Part shown: piece by piece, positions 43,828 to 55,100 of the stretch
Layout of the letters: each line of letters begins with the position of its first letter
Numbering within the stretch: the first letter of the stretch is position 1
Assembly: GCA_947650285.1 (NCBI GenBank)
Contig: CANTFL010001445.1
Coordinates: forward strand, 372,001 to 436,000
Source of the DNA: Hyaloperonospora brassicae
Taxonomy: Eukaryota > Oomycota > Peronosporomycetes > Peronosporales > Peronosporaceae
Reading direction: 5' to 3'
DNA: 64,000 bases
Position numbers and translations under genes: made by a program
Notes under the pieces: generated by a model
What the model was told of the DNA's origin: nothing
The model's database searches: none
What the model saw: only the letters and a program-made list of their open reading frames with translations

Positions 43828-46800
43828 TTCCTTCGTGAAACCTATTCTATTTCCATGCTATTTATCAATTGTCAAAATTTCACGTACGGTGCTCGAGAAT
43901 TCTTAGGCTTTATGTTTCCCTTTTCTACGGTGTGGTGAGGCTCTATCTACGTCGATTATACTCTCTATATTAGGTAGTAGCATCATACAGATGTCATCTC
44001 GCGCATTAAGTAAGTTGCTGAATAGGATAGGGCGCTGATAAAAACAATTTGCGACTTTACATTATATATATTACTGTCTAGGATGAAACAATTCATGAAA
44101 TTTGCCAAAGCTTCTGTGAACAATGTCATTTGGTGAAGGCAGAAATTAAAAGATGTTTTGGCTACTTTATTTATTTGCTTGTGCGCGAAGACGTGATGTC
44201 AATGTTTAATATTTCAATACATTAGCAATTATTTGAAATAAATGTTGGTGATAGTTTATGTGCGGCGTACACTTAAGGCATTTTACATACCTTCATCATA
44301 AATATCACGATATGTCGCACGTGTCAGTTGGTCCTGTAACAACGTCGTCGGGCATTCCATAAATAAAATTCACAATTTATTTACTTTTAGAGCTGCAGCT
44401 TTAGCATTGCAGTCTTAATGTCACACATATAAAAATAAAAATTATAATGCATTGCTTTATATGCTTCAATGACTTACTTTCTGCGTCATCTAACGATCAA
44501 ACTAGTGGTTTTTTAGCGTAATTCTAAGCACGTCATTCTTATAATATTTATAGTTATTGCTTGAAATGTAATATAATATATTATCATCGTCCATTTACAC
44601 AAAGAAAACCGAAATATTTTTTTCGTGTTTACGTAAAGAAGGCCTGAACGTCTTCTATTTCTGCATACTACGGCTAATTATTTATAACTGTCCCAATAAT
44701 TAATACGTGAGTAAGCCGAATTTGAGTTCTGATGTGTTAATATAGTTCACGAGAATGATATAATAGCATTTTTATAGCGTAATATAGTCGATAGCATAAA
44801 AACATTAAATTGGCGATCTCGCACCCTAAACGAACTAGAATTAAATTGAGCACTTTCATACCGGTTCAACAAACAACATCGAATTAATTGATGTCAGATG
44901 TCATGTTCGTACATCCAAGGCATTCAAATTGCTGCTTCATTGCTCGTGTCTTCATTATTTGTGAGCAAATGTTTTGTAAGTGACACCGCTGACATATATC
45001 GATTGACATGCTCGATCGTTTTTTAATTGGTATAAACATTGCGAGGCAGCATTAGGTTGAATATGAGAAGATAAAGAATGACTATGTCATCTTATCACCG
45101 GAGTGTAAGAGATGCTGCACGACTCTCAAACATATGCAAGAAACGCCTGCTTCTATCTTTTACAATCGAAAAATGTTTGTTTAACGTGATATTGCGCCGG
45201 CAATATATCGCTCATAGAAATGCATTTAGAAAATGGCACGTTTGATATTAATATATTTGGATGGTATAGCTGCGCTAACGAAATTATAATTGATATACAT
45301 TACTTTGAGACCAAGAATTGGACGCTTGGACTGATACCGTGCGTTCTAATAATGCTGATCACTACGAGCAATGGCCTATATAATTTTAGGGATGGGAACG
45401 CTTATACTGTCAGTGCAATAGCTGCCGAGAAGCACATCTTTGAGCAAAACATATACTGAGGATAAAAAATACCTTTTAAGTATTCTATGACTCGTTAATT
45501 GAGTAATTTATTTAAGTGGTAGGTAGGCAGGAAGCATTCGTGACGCTTACAAGATTATTTCGGCTTATAGTGTTCATCCCACTGTTTAACGCACATTCAC
45601 TTCGCATATAAGATAGCAAACGATCTTACTTATATTTTGGCGACAAAAATAATTAGTGTTCCTTTCATTTTGCTTCTCAATCTCCTTATTCGCCAGCAAC
45701 TCATATCCGATACAAGCGCAAATCGTCACCATACCCTAAGCCATACCACGAATTTTATGTCCATTATAAGTGGAGACGCGGGTGGGTCTACTAAACGAAT
45801 ACGCTTCGTGAAAGGAAAATTACACCCAACTCGAATTCATTAAGCTCGTACTAATATAAAACATAATGTCTATGTCGCTGTAAGATTTATCCATTTTCGA
45901 CGCTCACCTTTTTTTATCAACTTACGAAACAAAAACGCGCTTCTAGCATTTATTGAATTTGCAAATTACTTCGATAAAAGGGCCAATTCGAATCGATCAG
46001 TGATGCATGTTAATATAAACCCTTGACGATGATATTTCTTCGACGGTTTTGCACATATGAGAATGCGTTACGCAAGCTGTCTTGCCATCAAAGTGGCTTA
46101 ACTTCCGCATACGTCGGGGTTTTGACCCAATCGGCAAAGGGAGAAGGTCTAGGGCCGTATACGGCGTTGGTATATTGCTTCAATTTCTTAGATGTCTATC
46201 TTGTCAACAGGTCCAATTAAGGTTCCTAGTTGCTTGCTTCGAAAACAAAGGATGACACGAGACCACTTAAGCAAAGATGCCGGGACTTTGAGGCTTCCTG
46301 CGCGGCTTTTATTGTAGCGGCTTGGCTGGCGGCTTGGAAGAGAGCGGCTGGAGACAGGTGTGTAGATCTAGATGAGCCCGTACAAAATAAATGGATGCCG
46401 CGAAACTCGTCGGAGGCCTGAGATACCCTCAGCCTGCTCTATCCCATTGAAAGGGCGTTACCCTAAACCAACCAGGATTTAGTCATTTAGACAGCAGAAT
46501 TACCGAATAATATTGTATTACTGAATTAGTGGTTCAATTACCATGTATAGTGTCAATGACATGTAAAGTATTTACCCCATTACATGACGCGTATAAGGTC
46601 CATTTCGGGTAAAATCATTAATCGCTGCGGTCTATGCATCACTTTCATAATTTCTTTCTTCTAGATACGGCTTGTGCTTCCACGTTGATCATTTTGAACT
46701 TGCATTACGCATTCAGTACGCGAAATAATCGCTAGGACCCACATATAGCATCTTTTTGGGACAGACAGCTTTTGCAAGATAGATCCTCGTCCATCTCACG

Positions 46801-46880
46801 GACTTCCATAGGCATGTAGTATACTTTATATCTTTGCACGACATCTCATATCTACTGTATAATCAGCAAGAGACAAATAC
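43828..46880. other. AT-rich, no confident gene
   Basis: Short ORFs only. Two plus frames at 46023-46220 and 46230-46421 (AASCAAFIVAAWLAAWKRAAG-like alanine/tryptophan-rich segment in the second) have a less AT-biased composition and could be a relic, but no family was recognised. Confidence 0.4.
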
Positions 46881-47315
46881 TGTAATCGGGTAGCACGTTA
46901 CATGACACTGTCATTGAGAAAAATATGACAAAAATAAATATTACGTTGAATTTTTTTAAAATCATGAAGCACCGTGATTTTGTTGGGATAACCGAAGGTT
47001 CCACTCATTGTTGATATTGTGATGATATTAACCCACCAATCTCTGCTAGACGCGCTCAATGAGAGGTGAGTAGACGTCATCATACGTTTAGTTATATTAG
47101 CATAATTAATTCAGGACGAACATGAGAAACAAGTTCCAGGACTTAATTGTATTAAATAACAGCTTTACTTTTACCACGACCAGAGTCTTTACCTAAGTCG
47201 CTTACCTTCCTCTCTGTTAGTGGCATGCATAGCAGAGAACTGACCTTAAATGTTGTCAGTGAAACGTTCGCGCCGCACTGGCAAACCAGTACGTAGTTGT
47301 CGGTGCCCCATTACA
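46881..47315 (+). repeat. Solo LTR, decayed, related to the Gypsy-1 LTR
   Basis: Starts TGTAATCGGGTAGCACGTTACA and ends GGTGCCCCATTACA. In between, blocks align with the Gypsy-1 LTR (TTGATATTGTGATGATATTA, CCCACCAATC, AGACGCG, TTAGTTATATTAG, ACTTTTACC). Flanks AATAC (46876-46880) and ATTAC (47316-47320) could be a target duplication with one change. No internal region is attached, so the element was probably lost by LTR-LTR recombination. Several Gypsy-1 hairpin arms are mismatched here. Confidence 0.8.
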
Positions 47316-47644
47316 ATTACCGTGTGCTCTCATCACAAAGTAGTATGCACTATTAATGGTAAATGATGTGTTCAAAGTAAACAAAAACCAATATTGTTTA
47401 TCTACTGGATAGATATACATAAACCCAATCAATGCTTTGCAGATCATGAGCCATAAGGAATAATTCTTGCGTATATATTGATTAGGCAAAGAGAAGACGA
47501 GAGAGACCCCTAAAGCACACGAGAAAGTTGGGATCAAAAATAGACTTGTTGAACATATGTATTATGCTACGTACGAGTTGACGAAGCAGCGTGCTGCGTG
47601 ACAAATCAAGCGGCAATAGGTGACGCTAATCGGTTGTCCGTTAA

Positions 47645-48289
47645 TTACCAATCATGAAACTTCCGAAAAAAGTTTCGGATGTAATGCGCAATCACAACAT
47701 GACCGTCGACTTCGTAGAAAGGTATCACATCAGATACAAATGCGAGAGCATTAGGATCAGAGGGGTCAAATTTTTTGAACAAGTGCTCTTCAATCCTCAT
47801 CGCCATGTCCTTCGTCTCCGGAAATAGCTGTAAGAGTTCGACCGTGAGCATCGCTCTGGCCTTTGCCATCTCGCCAAATTCGAGCAAAATATCCTCGTCC
47901 GATAGCGGCGCCTTTGTCAACGTCGACGATCGATAGCGTGAAACGTCACCCCAAATACCCATAAACGGATCAAAAGCGGATCCTTTAATCAAACGCTTGA
48001 GACGGTTTTCGGCGAAAGGAGTGCTGATGGTGGAGTCCAATCCTTTGCGTGGAATCTTGGCCCGCCATATCTTTAACGAGTTGAATAGGACACGTAGAGT
48101 ATTTGTGCTGCTGCTGACGTCACTCAGTGGCATAAGATGACCGGGATGAATGCTTGGCATTCTTTCATCATGATCGGCCCCGTTGACACCTCGCGGTCTC
48201 AAAAGGCGTTTGTGCTTGTCATCAGCGTGACAAGAATGGTCGAGAAGTAGAACGCTGACAAGGATCGCACGAAGGTAAGAGATCCTCAT
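47645..48289 (-). CDS. RxLR-type secreted effector candidate, 214 residues
   Basis: The start at 48289 gives an immediate signal peptide (MRISYLRAILVSVLLLDHSC, cleavage likely after HA at residues 21-22). It is followed by an RxLR motif RLLR at residues 28-31 and an acidic DER motif at 41-43. This is the layout of oomycete host-translocated effectors, which suppress or redirect plant defence inside host cells. The remaining 170 residues are mostly helical in character, with LSDEDILLEFGEMAKARAML, LLQLFPETKDMAMRIEEHLF and a hydrophobic C-terminus ending RNFFRKFHDW. No WY-domain or known effector family was recognised. The frame extends 41 codons upstream to 48412, but that start would bury the signal peptide. 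Intact, intronless, in AT-rich gene-poor DNA 330 bp from a solo LTR. Confidence 0.85.
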   Translation of the reverse strand: MRISYLRAILVSVLLLDHSCHADDKHKRLLRPRGVNGADHDERMPSIHPGHLMPLSDVSSSTNTLRVLFNSLKIWRAKIPRKGLDSTISTPFAENRLKRLIKGSAFDPFMGIWGDVSRYRSSTLTKAPLSDEDILLEFGEMAKARAMLTVELLQLFPETKDMAMRIEEHLFKKFDPSDPNALAFVSDVIPFYEVDGHVVIAHYIRNFFRKFHDW

Positions 48290-48309
48290 GGCTAAATTGT
48301 GAGGGTGAT

Positions 48310-48323
48310 GGCCAAATGAAGGC
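48310..48323 (-). promoter_or_regulatory. Possible initiator-like element of the effector gene
   Basis: GCCTTCATTTGGCC on minus, 21-34 nt before the start codon, is a partial match to the oomycete initiator style (TCATTT..CA). The match is weak and no experiment is available. Confidence 0.3.
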
Positions 48324-48419
48324 AATTTTCGTAGTGTGGGTACAGTCGGAAACTGTAAAGGTGAGTGATTATCTATCGACTGCGAAGTGGGAAGGGATGT
48401 TTCGTCTGGCACCTCTAGT

Positions 48420-51185
48420 TTCGACTTCCAATCATCATGTACCTGTAAACATTTTCCAGACCAGATAAAAAAGAGTTGCAGCTGCAGAGATACTGCATCA
48501 AATTTCGGGGTCAGACATCATTCTCACCAGTCTATGTCACTGCTAAGATCCATGTCGAAGGATCCTACTTCAACATGACTGGTAATCTTCATATGCATGA
48601 AGTTGCTATAAGCTGGGTGGTAGCTGCTCATTGGCATTTACGATCACGAGAATGTATATGCCGTAGTTTTGATGTGACCATGATTCAACGTTGGTAGCCC
48701 GTCGTTTCGATACCCTATCCACATCACTTCCTCGTTTTGCTCAGTAGGCGCGTGATGCGATTGGTGTCACACGCACGCCAAAAAGATCATGTTTATTGTT
48801 CTTTTTCACAAATCCCCGAGCTTCAATGACTCTTTTGAGGTCCAGAGGTCTCGTTTGGCTCTAACGCGCGACTGCATCACGCAGAAGATTCAGGCAACAG
48901 GTCATTAAATCTAGTAGTCGGGCAAATCGAAGATTTATAATTTCCATGTTACACATACAAACCTACGCATACGTGCCGTCTAGACTAAGCATAAGATGAC
49001 CATACGTAAGGTATCATTGATCGTTGATCATTCTAGCTAAATAGATTCTCCTGATAAGATGACAAGTTGAGCTGCGATAGTTGTAAACACGGATTCTGCT
49101 ATGTGCGCGAATACCATTCAAAGAAGAGACAGTATGATGCGACAGCCGGACTCACTGCGTCGGTAAATGACAATTTTAGCCTCATCCCAAAGTATAGTGC
49201 ATGTACCTTTAGAGAGAGGCAAACCAGACTAAGCAACTAGCGAAAGGTGCGAGATATCCGATATTTATAGCTTGGATGACAAGCTGGTGCACATATACGT
49301 GCGGAATGTGTATGGATGGCGGCCATCGGTGACGCTATTCTATTTGTCAGATTTTGCGGCCTTCCCCAATCGACTGATGTGTTCCATTGTACATCTGAGT
49401 CGCGTATGGTCCATCGGACGTCTTTCATTAGTGTTTAACGCCGAGGCGAAGGGACGTGCCGCAGGAGAGCCTTCTCAATATCAGCTGACAGATGACAGCT
49501 GGCGCATGTTCAAGATCTGACTTGAGCGTGTACCGGAACCGCGATGCGCGGCCCGAGGACACTGCCGACCGCTAATTGTACGGTATTGACCGCCAAGCAA
49601 AACAAGGCTACGCGTGAAACATGCTCGATACAGTTTAGAGCACAAGTTTGCCATCATGAGTCTGATCGTTGCCGCAGTGGCGCTCTCGTGATGAGGAGCT
49701 GAGGAGTAATAGTCTTGAGCGTGACCGCAGATGTTTATTATTGAGATGGTGCATCTGACCACCACTTCAGGGACGGCTTCGGACTAAAATACGACACTAT
49801 AATTGTTCTTGAGATGTGATGCCTAATTGTGCCGGTCACGGAACTGGATTTATCGGCTTTAAAAGTATCATTTGTACTTTTAGACTTCGCAGGTGTTTTG
49901 CACACGCACATTGAAATGAAGTAGTACCAATCGAGAATGAACGAAAGAGACGGTCGGTAGAACGATCTTAATTTCTTTGAGTAGGTACGACGGCCTGGTG
50001 GCTGTATTTTGCGAGCGCCGTGTGCGACGTGCATGATGGTGAGGGCTGGGAAACTTTGATTCATTGTATAAGACAATTTTCTTTCGTATTTCTCCTGAGA
50101 AACCTGTGCTCTCTCGTCGCTTGCGCTTGTTACATTTTAGTCTGTGCAATCAAAAGCGTTAGTATTCCTTACGAACGACAATATCTGGATACAAACGAAA
50201 CTTAGATTTGCATGACATAAACAATTTGCGCTGCACACGTAATACGAAACTCGCCATATATGCAGTCTTCTTATTAGATGTGCGAACTATAAAATTGCTA
50301 ATTGCTTCGTCACTAAGCTCCTAATAACATATTCTCAATTAGGGTAGCACGTGCAACCATCTAATGCTACGAGATTGGTCAATTATCCCTCGATTAGAGT
50401 TGTGATAGCATGAATTGGTTGAGCTTTGCATCCATGTGATCCAGCTGCCAAGATTTTGATTGAGGTAGGTTGAATAGCCATCCTTTTTTATATACATATC
50501 AGTAGCATGCAAGCGTTTAATCAGGGATGCAGGGGTCTATGTACATAATGCATCACCTATTGTTGACAACCTAGCCACTGGTCAGCTGCCTTAACGACGG
50601 ATAAATGGTTGCTGATGCTTTGTAGATTTTGTGTCGACTCTTTACCAACAAGAAAGTTGATTGTGCGATAGGTATAAAATATGCGATATGTGAAGGGAAG
50701 GGTTCACAAAAAATTCTTGCAAGCCGCCGTGCGATGGGGTAAGCTAATTGCTTGTTATGATCAAATTTAATGATTTACTTTATTTGTTTTGATAAAGCGT
50801 TAGACCACCCCCACCTTTATATATTACCGCAATCTACTCGATGTACGCCTTATGATTGGTAGGATCTATAATATTACGGATTTCTAAAGTAATTTACAAT
50901 CTCATTCAAAAATGTTAAAATACGAAGGGAATTGCCTTTTCCACCACAATTTTTGCTATTTCCACCACAATAATAGCTAGCTCCACCTTACTTTTAGGTG
51001 CCTAAAAACTGGACCTTACTTTTAATATATGGACCAACCCTCCTACTTTACCCATCTAACTAATTGATCAGAAGCAACGTACGTGAAATGCGGTATCATC
51101 AGTATTTAATGCAATATGTGGAAACAAATGGGCTAGCAAAAGTGGGTTGTTAAGCTATCATAGCCCTATTCACATTCTCACTCAA
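48420..51185. other. No confident gene
   Basis: Only short overlapping ORFs without recognisable domains (for example plus 49272-49520, minus 49738-50076). A repeated TTCCACCACAAT motif occurs at about 50938-50972 next to an AT-rich run, possibly the edge of an unidentified repeat. Confidence 0.4.
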
Positions 51186-51189
51186 TTTT

Positions 51190-52110
51190 GCACTGCAAGG
51201 TAGCATGAGTCTGTTGCTCCCCGAAATGCAGCAGGTGGTCTCATAGAGCCTCGGGCTGAACGACGTGAGCAAGAAAGCATTTCTGAGCTGATGCCGGAGG
51301 TAGATCTACTAGTTTAAAGGTCGTGCAGGACGCCCTCCAGTTTCAGCGGTACTCGAGACGGCCGCAACTGGAACCCAAGCCCAACAACCAGGCGATACAA
51401 TTGCGGATTCTATAGGTACCCTACCACTAGAATATAGCGCCACCGAGCGGTCATAACAAGGCACGATATTGGCATAAATGATTCGTTCGTTTTGTGAACA
51501 TGCTAGAGATTGTATGGCTTTGCAGCCCCTCGTACTGTCATGTACAAGACGTGCGATGACCACCAGTCGCCCCTTTTTGCGCAGTGGAGGAAGCGCTGGG
51601 GCTACTGAATGCTACTCTAAGTCAGATCCTATTGCAACCGTGTCTTGATGTGCACTGGCTGGCCGTCACTGGCATGCAACCCTATACACTTAAGAACGAG
51701 CCCGTGGAGGACGGTTTGGCGTGCTACACGTCCATCAAGGACGAAGCGTTTGTCAACCATGTGGACTGAAAGTCTCGAGTGAAGCAGGTGCTGACCGAGG
51801 AAGATCACTTGTACTACTGACAGAGGCCATCAAGAGTAACGAATGTGAGCTTCAACGTGCAGCCTTCTCCAGCCTCGCATTAGACACGGACATCCCCTTA
51901 CCAGCTGTTATCTTACTCTTCACGCTTCATTTACAGGGAAGTAAAACACAGCAATTACGACATACCGCTGCTTTTGTCACTCATGCAGGTATGCCGCTTT
52001 GTGCTGGAAAGCAGAATGTACATGTCGACTTCTACGTACGTGGTCGTGCTCGGACATGCGGTTTGGATAAATATAAACCTGTTATTGTCGTTATGTGTGG
52101 CGATGCGTAA
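51190..52110 (+). pseudogene. Decayed coding remnant, unknown family
   Basis: A plus frame from 51584 reads EEALGLLNATLSQILLQPCL and then LKNEPVEDGLACYTSIKDEA, stopping at 51769. The adjacent frame reads LVLLTEAIKSNECELQRAAF and PLPAVILLFTLHLQG (about 51805-51935). Upstream (about 51335-51390) FQRYSRRPQLEPKPN may belong to it. Composition is richer in GC than the surroundings. No family was recognised. Confidence 0.3.
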
Positions 52111-55100
52111 ATGTAGCTGCATTAATTGATTTCTGATATAATGAACTTCGTGCTAGCACACAGCGTATCTTGCGTAGATTCAGGAGGCGGTTGCAGAGCC
52201 AAATGAAAATAATTGACTATGGTGTTTAATCGCTGAATTTAATTCTTCAACAGTAAAATAATTGCGTGTGGGCGAAAGATCAAACGATGCAATTATTGTG
52301 TTGGGATTGGCTGCCAGTATTTAGCAATTTGACGTTTGCCGTCAACCAATTCAAAACATGGAAAGTACATAATTCTCGGAAACATATATGGGTGGAAAGA
52401 AATTAACGAAAACGAAAAGGGTGGTTAACGCTTCCTTTTATTTAAGATATCGATTTTACTTTGTTCCACTTCAGTATATATAGAAAGAACTGTACATACA
52501 GAAGTAGTGAATGAAGCTAATCCACTTTAGGTTATTTAATCAAAGAAATTACCAACATCGCTACTGTACGTGCGCGATGGGTGTTGAGAGGCTTCCATAC
52601 TTTAAGTATCTTCGTATAGAATAGTTAGTATTTTATTATTGAAATAGGTTTATAAGGACTATCACAGTACCCTTAGGTCACGGGTTCCAGCATATAAATT
52701 TTCATGTCGATGTATAAAGCGAATACCGTGCGCGTTTCACGTCTTTAAAATAAAATTTTGTGATTGGCCACGATTTAGCGGCAGCCATATGTATTATCTC
52801 GACCATTGATGAACCTACTACATATGCCTTGTTGTAAGACTTGAAAAGTACACGCACAAATTTGTCGTCCCTAAGTTTATTCGGCATAAACTTGTCCAAA
52901 ATCAAGTAGCGGTAATTTTTGCTAATCACTGAGGCCCTCTACAACTAAAGCTGTAATTTAAAAGTGTGCGTCCACAGTATTCAGTACAGTACCATGTTGG
53001 CACAATGTGTTCATGGCAAGTCATAGGAAGTGCATCGATATTAAAATTTTATTGACATATACCCTAATTACTGTAAAAATAATACAAATCCTTAATGAGA
53101 CAATATGTCGAGAAGGAATATGTTTATGGGCTCGTCGGATGCTCGACAAGATGAAAGTCAATTTCTCCCTGTCATTTATGTCTGACACGTAAAAGTTAGG
53201 CCTGAAGGCCTAAGAATCTCAACATTTATATGTGTGAATGAGTCTTAACGCTACAAGTGTCGGCTTATACATAAATTGACATCGCAAAAGGTGGGTTTAT
53301 AACTTTTATCAGCTCTATCGATTCGACAGTGTAAGCGTGATCAAGACGCTTATCCATAGCCGATAAGATACCTTGCCAGTCTCATAACGCCAAGACGATT
53401 AAAGAACACAGGCGAATAGTCATTTGCAAAATTTAGCAGATAGTCCTCTTTAGACCGGTATATATAAAATGATAGCGGGTATGCTGGTCAACAACAATTT
53501 AATGTCATAACAAAAAGCGTTTGCGTGCAACTATAAGATACAAAGATGGGTAGATATTTACCCTCGGAACGATCGACAGATGGAGCTTTTAGACAGATGG
53601 ACCTTTTTACGTAATAATTAGATAAACGCGCGCTTTGGAAATGTGCATTTACGATACAATTTATGTCATGACATTGTTTACTGCACTTATAGTGTAACCT
53701 ACATTTCTCTGAAGTATTCGGTGGTACGTCCAAAATGTCCGACGTAATAAGAAGGAGACGAAGATGCCTTATATATGTAATTAAAACGACAAGGACGTTT
53801 GTCAACTTATACTTAAACATAAAACGTGTCGCATTTCTAAATGATCTACCAAGGTCTATCAAATCCGTATAGATATTTAAATATAAATTAAGACCTCATA
53901 GTCACGGTATGTTTCGCTCTCTGGCAATGATATACATGTTCCTTTACTTCATGATAACCGTACAATGAAATATTTTTCTCGACCTCGTACGTAATGGGAA
54001 ACGAATAATTACATTCGATGAACGTTGCCTATCGGATGTTTAATTTCATCGTTAAGAAAGAGTACTCTTTAATGATGGTTCGGTTGGCCTTGCAACAAAG
54101 ACCATTGCAAAATTGAAGCAATGTGCACTAGGAATATGCTGATCGATTAAAGAAAACATCACAAAAAGTGATATCACCGTACAGCGTTTTATACAATGTC
54201 CTTTTCACTTTTATTCTATCATGGATTAAACCGTCAGCGCAACACCTCTTCTAACAGCATCTGCTCCTGTAGATTTTAGCCGATTGTTCATCAATACTTC
54301 TCCTGATAAATTACTTGACGCATTTGCAAGTTTCATCAAAATATTATAAATGACTGCTGGGTCCAGCTCGTGTTTTTATTGCTACTTTAACTGCGCAATG
54401 ACCCTGTGTACTGGGGCACCTCAGTAAATTCAGCAGCCTATAAAATGGTTTCATTTCAACATTTTATTCACTTTAAACACATCAAATAAACGTAATTTTT
54501 GGATGCATGCCAAGCGAGTCGCATACCTGAGGTACGTTATATGTTGAACCGATAAGGGAGAATGTTGATACAAGTTCGAATATAAAGGTGAGCACGAACG
54601 GACTAGCTTTGATAGAGCAACCATATATAGTAAATGTTGATAGTAAAGGTTCCTATTTACCTTAGAAGGCAGTTCTCATATTTTTAAGTTAATTTTATGT
54701 ATTTGGCCGTCATATGGTCATGTGTAGACGCTTGTGCACTTAATAAATTTCATATTCTAACGACATTTTCGAATATTGTTTGATCGTTAAAATTTAAGCT
54801 CAACAATTATTGCGTGATGTCGTGTTATAATTCAACCTTTCCAATAATGTTTTATCTTAAACTTAGCCATATTTGCGATTTAGTGCGAAAACAATGCTAA
54901 TGCCGGTATTTCATCGGCAATGCATTTGCTAAATACGTGTGTAAATTAATTTCAGCATAAATTGATCAACGGTATTGTTCTCGATTATGAAAATCCTCAT
55001 AATTCATATGTAATATGGAGTCTGTTTGTCACCGAAGGCCAAAAAAGGCTTAGAGTCATAATTATCAAAGAAACATTTTCTTCTGGACGTGATTTATCAG

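Noticed and set aside
48290..48412. Upstream ATG giving a 255-residue effector ORF
   Set aside because: It would place 41 polar residues before the signal peptide; the internal start at 48289 gives a normal secreted effector.
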